Source of the DNA: Mixophyes australis | Lineage: Eukaryota; Chordata; Amphibia; Anura; Limnodynastidae | Length of the DNA: 64,000 nucleotides | Direction of reading: 5' to 3' | Assembly (NCBI GenBank): GCA_036250195.1 | Contig: JAVHZZ010000005.1 | Span: forward strand, 125,926,098 to 125,990,097 | Position numbers and translations under genes: made by a program | The notes under the pieces: model-generated | The model's input: only the letters and a program-made list of their open reading frames with translations | Told to the model about the DNA's origin: nothing | Database searches by the model: none | Shown here: positions 1 to 10,903 of the stretch, in pieces | Layout: every line of letters begins with the position of its first letter | How positions within the stretch are numbered: position 1 is the stretch's first letter

Positions 1-159
1 AAACATTGTGCAGACATGACAGGGACGTGCTTCTACTGCCGTAAGAAGGGACACATGAGTAGGAACTGTGTAGAGAGAAGAATGGATACCTGGGTTGGAA
101 ATCACATAGACATCCACAAAGAAGGCGTACACTTCTCTCAGAGGTTCCCCTACAATTGA
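1..159 (+). pseudogene. gag: ERV-D gag C-terminus, nucleocapsid zinc knuckle (partial)
   Basis: Frame 1 is open from base 1 to a TGA at 157-159. It encodes a retroviral nucleocapsid CCHC knuckle of the form C-X2-C-X4-H-X4-C (Cys codons at 28 and 37, His at 52, Cys at 67), which binds genomic RNA during packaging. The 5' part is outside the window. The single knuckle matches the one in ERV-B gag. The rest of the element is decayed, so this is treated as a relic. Confidence 0.8.
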
Positions 160-435
160 TTGCACACTCTGTAACAACTAATATTTTGGGGGAGAAATAT
201 AGCCGACTCTAGAGTTAATCTGTGGTAAGTATTAAGGTGCAAAATGTAGAAAGAAACTTATTTAAAAGGTAATCTTTGTTGATTTTGTTTGTTTGTTTTA
301 TGTTGTCACATGTTTGCTTTCCTAAATCGCTGGCCGATGGAAAAGAATGGAAATGTTTGTTTTGTTTGCTGTTTTAAGATAACTATCTTGTTTTTCTTCT
401 CACAGATAAGGGTACACAGAAGATATATAAACTTA

Positions 436-610
436 GGGCTAGATTTACTAAGCTGCGGGTTTGAAAAAGTGGGGATGTTGCCAATAGCAACCAATCAGAT
501 CTCAGCTTTCATTTATTTAGTACTATCTACAAAATGACAGCTAGGATTTGATTGGTTGCTATAGGCAACATCCCCACTTTTTCAAACCCGCAGCTTAGTA
601 AATCTAGCCC
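436..610. mobile_element. Palindromic Harbinger-like MITE (H1)
   Basis: 175-bp near-perfect palindrome beginning gggctagattta and ending taaatctagccc. It is flanked by TTA on both sides (433-435 and 611-613). A close relative lies at 18290-18464, and 7740-7915 shares the inner part. Short TIR plus a 3-bp duplication fits non-autonomous PIF/Harbinger elements. It has no coding capacity. Confidence 0.8.
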
Positions 611-839
611 TTAGTGTTTAAAAGGGGTGAGATAGAGAAATAGAAGAATTACTCTTGAAAGACTAATTAACAATAGACAAATGGAACACTCTTTGTTTTA
701 GGCTGCAGTGTCTCATTATAATTTGTTTGGCTGAGAATCATTATCCAACAATGAAGTATATACATACTTTGCTCCAAAATATCGTTTATGTATCTCAGAT
801 GAGTCATCAACAGTTAATTTTTACATTTCTCTATTACAA

Positions 840-1000
840 GTTAGGAAAGTCCGTTGAAAAGGTATGTAGTCAATGAGATACCGAGTTCCTAATGAACAAA
901 TGACGGACGACACTGGATTGCACGGTTAAGACCCTCTAGTCATTCTTGGGAGGGATCATGTGGATTTTTTATGTAACATACGGTGCAGCCATTTCCCAAT
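840..1000 (+). pseudogene. Possible ERV-D protease trace
   Basis: Around 943-990 a frame reads a Leu-Gly-Arg-Asp stretch. It resembles the Leu-Leu-Gly-Lys-Asp segment near the end of the retroviral protease in ERV-B, and it lies in the expected order between nucleocapsid and pol. The match is short and frames are broken, so this is weak. Confidence 0.3.
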
Positions 1001-1130
1001 AGAGTCAGAGTCCAATCCAGCTGTCATTTTGTTGTAAAAATCTCCCTTTCTGCATGTATGTTTGTATTCAAATCTTGGTATTCCCATCATTCATTGCTTT
1101 CTTATTTCTCATTCTTTACACAAATGCTAG

Positions 1131-1132
<2 letters not shown>

Positions 1133-1172
<40 letters not shown>

Positions 1173-1197
1173 TCTCTCCCTCCCTCTCTCTCTCTGC
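1133..1197. repeat. (CT)n microsatellite
   Basis: About 65 bp of nearly pure CT dinucleotide with a few CC interruptions. The apparent ORFs across it on both strands are low-complexity Leu-Ser or Arg-Glu translations, not genes. Confidence 0.95.
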
Positions 1198-1289
1198 TCT
1201 GGTGGAGATAAAATCAGACACAGTCTCAACAATGGGGCTAAGACATATTTTTATTTTTTTTACATAAGACAAGTTCAGAGATACACACA

Positions 1290-2210
1290 CTAGATTAGCA
1301 TGAGTTACAGAAACAGTCAGGGGTTGTGTTTTCATGGCTATAGAAACTGCTGATTTTAAGCAGAAAGGTTCTGTTGTGGAAATACGATTCATGTTTTATA
1401 GATTGCATATCTGTTTTGTTTTTTTTTGTTTTATGATTCGTGCCTCCTGTTCAAAAATGTGCCTTTATATGGATGCACAAAGGGTGGATAGGAGATTGCT
1501 GGAAGTTAGGCATACAGATATGCATCTCTGTATAGAACATTGGAGTAGAATTTTTACCACAAGATACGACATAATGTGAAACCCTAGAAAATGTAGAATT
1601 TTCATGTTTTATATTTTTTACTGTTAGACAGACATGTACTGGATACTGTTATATTTGAAGAAAGTGTTATAGAAATAGACCCCTTTGCCTTTCCCACTTA
1701 GTCAAGTAGCTGAATGTGAGGTACTGAGAATGACATGTGAGTTGGCAGAGGGAAAATCGATTGATATACATAGGTCTTCAGCATTTTTCTAGTCTAGGGG
1801 GTGATGTTGAGGTGACTGAGAAATCGTTTTATAGCAATACCAGCACATGATCAGAACACAACATAGAGGACTTTATACAGTGACACAGTTACCAACTGAA
1901 GTAGCTGCTAGTAAAGTCCACACTTACACACACGACCATACATGGCTGTCACACCAGGGCGAATATAGCTGTCAAATAAACAACAGGGTTTTATGTGACA
2001 GCTAACAAATCTATGTTTTGTTTTATTTTTCATTGTATTGTTTTAGTTTTAAAATGTGAACACACGCACACACATGCACACATACACATATTGGTTAATA
2101 TATGAAGATTTGTGTTACCTGAGGAATAAACTGTCTGGAAGGTGAAGAGATGTGGTGAGGAGTCTGGTGGACTCTGGAGAGATGGACAAGGTAGACCAAT
2201 AGAGCCATCC
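1290..2210 (+). pseudogene. pol: ERV-D pol: RT connection and RNase H relic
   Basis: The segment near 1330-1400 parallels the RT-RNase H connection of ERV-B. Sequence from 1470 to 1610 aligns with the start of the ERV-B RNase H region (41.6-41.76 kb, opposite strand), including the stretch before the first active-site position. The block near 1730 shares the gagttggcagaggg stretch that encodes the region after the catalytic Glu. The block near 2100-2200 matches the RNase H-integrase linker. Many stops and frameshifts. Confidence 0.6.
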
Positions 2211-2800
2211 CATATCCCTCCTGCTGATGGGTTTTCCTCCAGGTAAAACAAATACACGTCATCCAATTACCACCATGCAGGATCCTCAAGTATACACAGG
2301 TGTACCAATGAAAAATGTCTGTGTAAAGGTGTATTGAAATGTGTCTAATGTATTACTGTGTCATACTCAAAACTTTTGTTATTCAATGTGATAGTCCTAG
2401 AGTTACAATAGATTATAGGGATATTCATGTTATTGATAATAGAGGTATAATGTATGAGTAGTGGTAACAAATCACATACTTTCAGTTAGCCATAAACCAG
2501 TGTGAACATAAAGTAGTGGTACTCGGTAGAACGAATTGAATAGAATAAGAGTTGGAACTTGATTGAAGTGACTGATAGCTTCGGCCACTAGTCCTTTCCC
2601 GCTACCAAAAGATTACTCCTGGGCAGACTCCTAACCTGTCAGTTTTTGAAATGTTCCTGACCCCTCGTGAGATGAGATTGTAACTGGGAGGCTAGGTTAC
2701 ACCTTGAGAGAAGGTAAATAGTGAGACAGCAACCGAGAACGTCCAAAACACTGTTTCCTGAAAAGTCACACTAACTGTCAGGATGTTGGATTGGGAGAGT
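2211..2800 (+). pseudogene. pol: ERV-D pol: integrase relic
   Basis: Collinear by eye with the ERV-B integrase: the gagccatcccatatccctcc block (2202-2221), then a block around 2310 matching the first catalytic strand, a block around 2390-2480 matching the Asp-Arg-Gly region, and a C-terminal match near 2650-2700. Short indels and stops occur throughout. It could not make a DDE integrase. Confidence 0.55.
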
Positions 2801-3099
2801 AAGTTGTGGAGTAATAATTTCTTGAGCTTAGGTTCTTTGACAGACAGGTACCAGGTGTAGGCTACCAGCATCACGGCTTCAAGGGTAGCAGAGACACACT
2901 GGTGCCCATTCCACCCACTGCAGAGGGGCAAACACTCAGAGAAGGGTCCAAGGGCACTCATGAGTCTGTTCTGGAAGGCCTCGAATGCAGTTAGTAGCAC
3001 CTGAGCCAAAGGCTAAGACTGTTGTCCAGCATGAAGTTGTAGTTTTTCCTGTTTTGTGTTCTCTCATTTCATTCTCTTCTCAGGACGGTTAATTCTTTT

Positions 3100-4100
3100 G
3101 ATTATTAGCAGGTGACAGAGACTGGTTCAGATAATAATAAGGAGGTATTGGGGAGGAAGGAGAAGTTAGTAGCATAATCGGTCCAGCCAATTACTCTATT
3201 CAATTCAGGGGAATTTGGAAACCTCGGAGCTTGGAGAAAGTGCGAGGGGCTATTGTCTGAGTAGCACTACGTCCGTAAGTACGGTGAACCCATAGTTAAA
3301 AAAGAGATACACCCAGCGATGCCAGTCCAGTAATATCCGGACTTGAGCAGGCATCCTTGAGAATGATTATCATTCTTGGGAGGGTAAGGTTTTAGACCAA
3401 ACAAAGTGCTGGGCGTGCTCACACGTGCCTCAGTGATTATATCAAGTAGGATTAGTTCTCTTTCCACTAAATATTCTTGAGGTACCCAAACTATAGGCGG
3501 GAGGTCACTAAGGGAAAAAGTAGGACACCTAGGTCCCTTAGTCTGAAGTCTCCCAATGCTTTGAAAGCCGCTCACTGTTAAATCTGAGTATCGGGAGACT
3601 GGGAAGAACGAACAGACAATAGCCCGCCCACAAGTGTTGATGAAAAGAACTGATGACATTATTAGAAGTGTATATTAACGCAAGCTAAAGGAGATTGTAT
3701 ATGACATTATTGATAGACATAGGATGATGCTATTAATGAACATGAAGTGTTTAAATGTATTATGAGCTTAAAGACATGCGTTGGACAGATGAACCTGTTA
3801 AACTTGAAGAACTGTAGTAGAGTATTCTGTATAACTGATACATGATCTGTTGTACTCTGTACCTTTCCAAATAATGTATTACGTGTTTTATTGTACCCTT
3901 GAAGGGCATACAAAAGGTTATCTCCAAGCTCCAGAAATGTACGGTCTATAGTAAAAGAAGAAATCGTTTGGAGGATTAAGACTCTCTTATGATAACTTGT
4001 TTAGATCTACAAACAGCGTGGTCATACACCAAGGGGGATTTGTATTACATAACAATGAAACGTGGTACTGAGATCCTGCATATAACATCTTTAAGGTGAT
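3100..4100 (+). pseudogene. env: ERV-D env relic
   Basis: The segment near 3160-3270 matches ERV-B SU (surface subunit), sharing gaggggctattgtctga. The segment at 3390-3430 keeps a Cys-Trp-X-Cys coding block like the SU CWVC motif of ERV-B. Sequence at 3490-3650 and 3900-3950 aligns with the env copies at 22.2 kb and 39.0 kb. The transmembrane end is missing or unrecognisable. The frame is broken many times. Confidence 0.55.
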
Positions 4101-4127
4101 AGTTTATTATACTATCAAAGGGTGGAC

Positions 4128-4995
4128 TGTTGAAGTCGTATAATTGGATGAACGAAAGTATATTGGTTTAATATTGTTTAGCCATGCAAATGCGATCCGT
4201 ACACTACGTAACATGTGGCGTGGTGCGTTCGCACGGTAAAATACGCACACACTCGCATTACAACATTTAGTTATTTATATAATTCATATTCATATTGGTT
4301 CCGTTACACTGTAATTTAGGAGCAGATAGATAGTATTTGGTTTATTATTAATCTATATATATATATATATATATATAGTGATTATATGTACACTTCAGTG
4401 ATATTCAAGGTTCAGGTTATAGGAAAGGTACCACGCCTGGTGTCATATTAAAGCCCCATTCATCAGCAGCTGTCCGGTGCAGTCGGCGAAGAGATCGCAC
4501 ATTGCATAGTTTAGTTATTGATATTAGAGAATAAACCTTTGTATGATGCTGGCTATGAAAGGAGCAGACCCCCTGGAGAGACGACCCCCTCCTTTGGATT
4601 CCTTAGATTGAATCAGCCTATGATCTGTTTACCCTGAACCCACCCAACGTCTGGACCTATAGAAGCAAGCTACGTAATCTCTATTGTTCACAATGAAACA
4701 CTGACTGTATATATAATAGCTGCATCCCCCACCAGCCTCAGTCACTTCTGACACAGTATTCTAAGCAGATATACTGTCCATTGGGTCCCGTGGTTGCGCA
4801 GTGAGCGCAATGCGATAAGAGCGCGGTATGTATGTATGTAACTTTTGGTATTGGCTGTACTGTACTTTATTACAATATAATAATGTATTGAATTGTTGAC
4901 CATTTACATCTGCTAAAATAAATCACTTCGTGCTTTTGAAACACATACAATTGATTGGGCAATGCTTATTTTAAAACGATAGAATTACTTTAATA
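4128..4995 (+). repeat. ERV-D 3' LTR
   Basis: A polypurine run (caaagggtggac) directly precedes TGTTGAAGTC at 4128, matching the polypurine tract/LTR junction of ERV-B. Inside are a block shared with the ERV-B LTR (ccctggagag...ccccctcctttgg near 4569-4600), a TATA-like box (tatatataat, about 4710) and a polyadenylation signal (aataaa, about 4917). The 3' end is placed near 4995 by analogy, because divergence hides the exact CA end. A short (TA)n lies at 4354-4377. Confidence 0.65.
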
Positions 4996-5627
4996 CCCTG
5001 CAAAGGGTAAGTCCTGTGTTACTGTTTCTACGGGTTTGCCTCTCCAGCTTTGAGCTCACCAGCTCCACCAGAAAGAACAGATACTATTTTGGCACAATGA
5101 TTGTCCCCATACAGACTTTACAGATGGAACTTTCTGTGTCTACCTACTTTACCATGTTACATTCTTGATATCCTCAGAGACTGTATTCATATGGACTAGC
5201 ATCATTTGATCACTATTGGATCACATCTCTGATTTCTGGTGGCTTTATCTAGCGCTTTGTTTCAGCTACACCTGTGCTCTACTGTCTCTTTCTAAGACAC
5301 GTAGGCCTAAACTACGATAAAGGTAAACTAAGAAAATGTAATAGTACTGCATGTGTGTATTCCTGTGAATTAGCAGCTCCACCATTTTGTGAGTGACAGC
5401 AATCTCACTCCATGATAGTGCTGAATCTGCAGCTAACCGCAGGATATGATGGCATACCATGTCTGTATTGCGCAAATAACACATCCATTAAGGTTTCTGC
5501 CTTAATCGTCGTAATTTGAATACTTTTTGAAGTTTGAGTGGAAGAGTTTCAATAGTTTTCTTACATTTTAGATGGTGTGTAAGGAACCTTAATCGGACAT
5601 GTTAAACCGTAAGGTTTTTTGTCTATG

Positions 5628-5661
<34 letters not shown>

Positions 5662-5836
5662 AATAGAACACGATATCAGATTTTCGCTTCACCCGATGTA
5701 TGGAAAATAAATACAATGATAATCAAAAAGTGATAATAACCAAAGATATAAATAAACATAAAACATAAACAAAACACCTCCACAAATATGTGTGGCAGCC
5801 AAGTCTCCAATATCAGATGGTTAGACCAAAAAGAGG
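4996..5836. other. Unassigned AT-rich sequence with (TA)n
   Basis: No gene or recognised element. A (TA)n tract occupies about 5631-5659. ORFs here are short and without recognisable motifs. Confidence 0.5.
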
Positions 5837-6498
5837 TATCAAAATGATAAGTTATGGAAGGACGGCGCCTTCAGGTGTAAAAACAGATAATTGTGTATAT
5901 ATAGTCAGTAAGCTTTGTTACTCCCTACCCTGGGAGTAACAAATTAAGATATCACCCTTTCCTGAGCTTTTGTATGGAGCCAATAGAGGGACATCTTTAA
6001 CTACCTCGAGGGATATGACTACCAGTGATCTTGCCTGTATATTATACAGATAAGCTTATATTTATTATCTTCATTGTGAGTTTGCATTTTATATTTTTAA
6101 TCTGCTGAATAAATTGTTTGCAAAAATACTACACCATATGGCTTTCTTATATCTTTCCTACTATTGAGCGGTGATGCAGCAGTTATTAATAGAACATACT
6201 ATATTTGCATCTTGTCTCTGCGAACAAAGGAAATCACCACCTGGGATGACTGAGGAGCCTATATACAGATTAGCTGTTATTTTACTTATTTCTGGTACGC
6301 ACACTACTACACTATTAATCTGCACAGTGTCTCACCTGATTTGCTGATATATGCTGCTATATGCGGATATCCACCTGCATTACTATTTTTCTCGGGATTT
6401 TATGTTCTCTGGACTCTCTGAGCTTACTGACTATATATACACAATTATCTGTTTTTATACCTGAAGGCGCCGTCCTTCCATAACTTATCATTTTGATA
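5837..6498. mobile_element. Inverted-repeat element of unknown class
   Basis: 78-bp arms at 5837-5914 and 6421-6498 are reverse complements with about one mismatch; both contain ggacggcgcc (or its complement). The interior of about 506 bp is AT-rich with a small hairpin (gttactccctaccctgggagtaac region, near 5918-5941). The arms end in tatcaaaatgataag, next to TA-rich DNA, so a TA duplication cannot be separated from the flank. No coding capacity. Confidence 0.6.
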
Positions 6499-7336
6499 TA
6501 TATATATACATACATACACACATATATATCTTTCCTCTTTTTTCATCATTTTAATGACAATGTCTCCTATGATTACTAATTACATTTTTCCAAGCCAAAA
6601 GCTATCAAATTTCTGCCATTGCATTTATGATATTGTAAAAGGTGTCTAACAACACTTTACTAGATATGTCATTATGCGCTGGTCAGTCCTCCTGTTCCAT
6701 ATGATGCCTGTATGCTCTAAAATTATCCTTTTTAATTTTCTTTTATCACATGGCTGGGCATTGAAGGCAATAGAAAGCATTTGGGGTGGAACAATTTATT
6801 TGTCACTTTTTATTGTAATGATCCTTATATGCAGTAATGCTTGCCATGTATTGACATGCCCTGCAACTACCATACTTCTGGGACCATTTGATTATATTAT
6901 TAGAATATTGTTGGCTGGTGTAATAGCTGTGTAATAGTATGTCCTTTAAATTCTTGGATCTTCTCCAGTTCATTTCAATCCAATTGAAGAATATGCCAGT
7001 ATTCCTGTAATATCCTTTTTATTTCTCACCACTGTTTGTATAATGTTCTCATAAACTGTATTTTGTTTGATTCACTTTGTTTTGACAGTCTTTTAGTGGG
7101 AAAAATTAAGGTTTCACAATATTATTGCGCATCTTTTTTGGGGGGGCTTTTCTAATCTACTGTAACCTCTTTGTTTAAGTCTTTGTCCTGTCCTTTTCAT
7201 AAAAGTTTCTTCCTTAGAGCAGTTTGTCTTTATCCTCAGAAATTCTCCTTTGGGGACTCTTTTTACTTTTGGGGATGTGAGCTGTTAAAATGCAGAATAC
7301 TATTTGTAGCAGGTTATTTTACGAAAAACATCAAGT
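6499..7336. other. Unassigned AT-rich sequence
   Basis: Nothing firmly recognised. A frame at 6962-6994 reads Ser-Pro-Val-His-Phe-Asn-Pro-Ile-Glu-Glu, resembling the last catalytic motif of Tc1/mariner-type transposases, but it is too short and isolated to annotate as a gene. Confidence 0.4.
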
Positions 7337-7429
7337 TTGCCTTTACAAGCCAGTGCCTCTTTAAATTTTAGTTGTCAACTCGCCGATTTCCGGCGAGTTG
7401 AAAAAAACGGACTTTCATACATTTACCCC
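7337..7429. mobile_element. Half of a Harbinger-like MITE (H6)
   Basis: The right half matches the MITEs at 27869-28037 and 33370-33557: a ctttacaagcca...ctctttaaatttt core, a gttgtcaactcgcc arm, and the terminal catacatttaccccc before cag. The matching left half is absent. Confidence 0.55.
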
Positions 7430-7739
7430 CAGGTGGTTGTTTTTGATTAACTCTTTGTCACACAAGTCACGCAGGCTCAGGCTACTGCTGGACTGTGACT
7501 GTTCCAAATAAATATATGACTTTATTTATGAGGAGATTGGAAATCCTTAAATTTCCTTTCGGACAGACATGGCATCTCTTGATCTAGCTTGTTTGAATAT
7601 ACACAATTAGGATCCTTTCTACAAAAACTCAGTAGGCCACAACTGTTTAGAAATATAAACCCATTTGAACTTATGTATTACTATAATCCTGCAAGAAAAG
7701 GTGTCATCTTCATCCTATACAACTGACTTTTCACATCTA

Positions 7740-7915
7740 GGGGTAAATGTATCAAGCTGAGAGTTTTCCGGCGGGTTTGAAAAGTGGAGATGTTGCCTAT
7801 AGCAACCAATCAGATTCTAGCTGTCATTTTGTAGAATGTACTAAATACATGATAGCTAGAATCTGATTGGTTTTTCAAACCCACCGGAAAACTCTCAGCT
7901 TGATCCATTTACCCC
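7740..7915. mobile_element. Palindromic Harbinger-like MITE (H2)
   Basis: Starts ggggtaaatgtatcaagctgag and ends with its complement, flanked by CTA at 7737-7739 and 7916-7918. The interior shares the caaccaatcagattctagct segment with the MITEs at 436 and 18290, but the tips are of the ggggtaaatg type. It therefore links the two tip variants into one family. Confidence 0.8.
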
Positions 7916-10129
7916 CTAATGTTGAAACATGAGCTTGATCTGTAGAAAGATGATATGTATAATAGAATTATGAGTGAAGCAGGCATGCCTTTCATCTGTA
8001 CTCTAATAAAGATAATTTGCATAAAATCCATACTAGGTGATACTGTGTCCCTATGAGACTACATAAAATATTTCCTTCTGCCTCTCCTTTATGCTGATGG
8101 GCCTGTGAACTTAGAGGAGATTTTATTCATATTTGGTGGTAACGCCCTAAGATTTTAAACTTCTGTAAGGAAAACCAATGCAATTACAAATTACAATGCT
8201 CGAACAGATATATTTAATACTAAATTTCGATTTCTCCCATGGTCTGCCCTTTTGTGCCTACTGATTCCTGGTTTGGGGGCATACTCTATCAAATTATCCT
8301 CTCATATTCTAAATGCAGCCAAATTATATATAGCTACATTTTGGAAAGATCCATATCTTGTTTAGTAAGGCACTCCTCTCCCTTCTATTCCCTTTCCTCT
8401 CTTCATTTTCATCCTTCTTTTCCTAAGTACCTTACACATTAAAACAAGTTCAAAATGTGAAAATTACACACTGCCATGTTTTTGTTTTACACTGGTTTAT
8501 TGTTACATAATTTAACATTTTGAATTGGCTAATTATACTGTTTGTACATGTTGTCATTTCAAAATAAAAAGTAAAAAGCCCAATAATAATTGTAAGTTAA
8601 AACTGCAGGTTTTTCTGTCATCCAAGTTTGTAAGATGTATAATGCACAGTAGTGTATATCTATCTTTGATTTCCACTGTCTAAAGTGTTGACGCTTCACA
8701 ATTTATTGATACATTGGAGTAGTAAATTCTGTATAATAACAAAACAATATTGAATTTAACACACACTGCCCGTGTACTTTACTGAATTTGAACAATAATT
8801 ATTTTCTCGTTAAACTTATACCTAACGTGTGAGTCATATCCTGCACACTATTTTTAAAAATGACAACACATTGACCAACTTTTTTTACATTATTGCATGA
8901 TTATGTTATGTCTCCCATTGGAAATCAGATAAACTCTTAGAACTAGGCAATAAGAGGTCTTCACTTATAGCAAACCGTCTTTCCCATAGAAAGCGTTAGT
9001 CCCACAGGTCCTTAGAATCCCCTAGGTCTTGTACTAGAGTAGCAAGAAGTTATCTTAGAAATCAGGTAGCGATGGAATATGGAGGCTGAGAGTAGTAATA
9101 CACCAGACAGAATACACAGAATAAACAGTACTGATGCAAATAGTTGAAGGAAGGCCGCAGACAGCAATACTGCAGACTTCACGCAATGCAGGGCAAAAAA
9201 CACTATACACATTGGTGAGGCTAAGCTCTCTGTGCCATTTAAACCAATGAGAGCCAATAAGGATGTTTGATGGGATGTGAGCACCCTCCACCGACAGTAA
9301 TTGTTGATTATAGTCAAGTGACTGCAATCATTGAACAGAGCACCCAGTTGCCTGGGACAACAGGGGGCATGTAACCCTTTTTTGAGCTTGTGGTCATGCA
9401 ATGCAGTGCCTTATTGACCCTAAATCCATTGTAGTTTACCCAATGAGTCCAAAGTTTATAGAAATCAATAGTTATTAGTTATAAATTGTGTTGTAAAAAA
9501 TGTGTGGGATGTCAGGGAGTGGGACCCTAATAGGGAGGTGGTCAGCTCTCACTGCTTTTCCTGGTGTCATTTTAGTCAAATAATTTGACATGCTGATGCT
9601 GGGTCCTGGGTCATCAGTTGGTGCAACAATAGTTGGACAATCTTTTCTGGGGCACATTGGCCTTGTTAGTGGAACATAATCCTCGTTGACTACCGGCTCC
9701 AATCAAACTGTGTCAGGAAATAGATTGCCAGCCTTCTCCAAAATATTACTGATGCTACTGGTCAAGCTGAAGATAATGTTCTTGACATTCATTATCTATA
9801 TATGGTTGAATTATTGGGCAATCATATTTGACTTCTAACAAAGGCAATAATAATTTCATGATGGGGCACTATTTAAAGTGCACACAAGTGCCAGCACGCA
9901 TGTGGTTTGGAGCTGAAAACTTCATGCAATATGTGTGGGTTTGCAAACTGCAAAAAATCCAACCCTTTATTAAATTTCCCCAAAGTGTTGGAGATTAATA
10001 TTCAGAGTGATGTTGTTAGAGTGAGAAAGGAATAACGATGAACCAAGAGTTAATTTATGTATTTTGTATTGAACTACTTATATTGAACAGTATTATAATA
10101 GAAAGCTTCCTCAATTGATAGATCTTCAT
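7916..10129. other. Unassigned sequence
   Basis: About 2.2 kb with no recognised gene or element. The longest frame (9012-9401, - strand) has no family resemblance and ordinary intergenic composition. Confidence 0.5.
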
Positions 10130-10640
10130 TACTAATACAAAAAAAATTCAATAGGGTTGCAATTGAACAGTTATTGACATTTAAAGAAATTTTGGAAGAT
10201 CTTATTGAGGGACCCAATTTTAGGCTTTCTGAGACCTCAAAAAGTGCACAGAAAGACTAATAATCTAAAATCAATACTGGCTTCAAGTTCACAGTAACAA
10301 TTATCTATCTAATATCCCTTCATCAAGAAGTTGGTTGATTAAACCTAAACATGGATGTGTTCTATGTCAACAATTCAACACGTGTAATCTAATGGATTCT
10401 ACATTTGATTCTTTTAAGACTAACACACAAAAGAGTATCATATTAATAGTGCTATCACTTGTAATTCTACTTTTGTAACGTATATAATTAATTGTGTTTG
10501 CCGCCTGTTTTATGTGGGCAAGACTAAAAAATTTAAGTTCATGACTCATGAAAGTGCGGATTATTAAAAATGTGGTTATCTCGCATATCCTACTTGGACA
10601 GTTTGCAAAAATTCATAATAACAATTTGGATACATTGGGA
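10130..10640 (+). pseudogene. Penelope-like element C-terminal fragment (GIY-YIG)
   Basis: Frame-shifted remains of the C-terminal part of a PLE protein. A block at 10170-10300 resembles the ILxxHWxIL ... RRxxNLK region before the endonuclease. Next come paired Cys codons near 10346-10389, and a Tyr-Val-Gly-Lys-Thr block near 10509-10526 preceded by a Cys-X-Cys codon pair, as in the GIY-YIG core of PLE-B. PLE proteins join a telomerase-like RT to this nicking endonuclease. The fragment is truncated on both sides and frameshifted. Confidence 0.6.
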
Positions 10641-10677
10641 CTGTTAAGGAAAGTAAGGCAAAAAATTAGTACCTTTT

Positions 10678-10903
10678 CTCCTGGACAAAACCATGTTAGA
10701 ATGCAAAGGGTGCAAATGAGTTTATTATTTTGCACATAAGGAAAATACTGGCTGTTTTTTCATGTAGGACACAATTACTTGATAGCTTTATTTTTTACAC
10801 TGGCATTCGAAGTTGATCTTGGACATGCCCTTTCTAATTATAAATCTGTGCCCACATTTCAAAATTATCTCCCCCTCCAATATAGCATGGTTTTGCCCAG
10901 GTG
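10678..10903. mobile_element. Short TIR element (non-autonomous)
   Basis: Begins ctcctggacaaaaccatg and ends catggttttgcccaggtg, imperfect terminal inverted repeats around a 226-bp body. The left half recurs at about 28166-28290 inside PLE-A, so it is a dispersed family. No clear target duplication was identified; class unknown. Confidence 0.55.

Larger units (their letters stand above)
1..4995 (+). mobile_element. ERV-D: decayed class I-like endogenous retrovirus, 3' part
   Basis: The order gag nucleocapsid, protease trace, RNase H, integrase, env and LTR on the + strand is collinear with the better preserved provirus at 37221-52719, and local DNA similarity can be followed by eye in each block. 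Most of the reverse transcriptase is missing, because the protease trace near 1000 is followed almost at once by the RT-RNase H connection near 1290. Frames are broken throughout. A Harbinger-like MITE and a CT microsatellite interrupt it. The 5' LTR and most of gag lie before the window. It is clearly older than ERV-B. The start at base 1 is only the window edge. Confidence 0.75.

Noticed and set aside
983..1392. Overlapping ORFs on both strands across 1.0-1.4 kb
   Set aside because: They are translations of the CT microsatellite and flanks; low complexity and no family resemblance.
3267..3659. 130-codon - strand ORF
   Set aside because: It is antisense to ERV-D env, which is supported by alignment to two other env copies.
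6674..6994. Possible Tc1/mariner transposase trace (86-codon ORF and a Ser-Pro-X-X-Phe-Asn-Pro-Ile-Glu stretch)
   Set aside because: Only about ten residues fit, no upstream catalytic Asp and no TIRs were seen.
9012..9401. 129-codon - strand ORF, hydrophobic C-terminus
   Set aside because: No motif, no homologous feature nearby; consistent with a chance frame.
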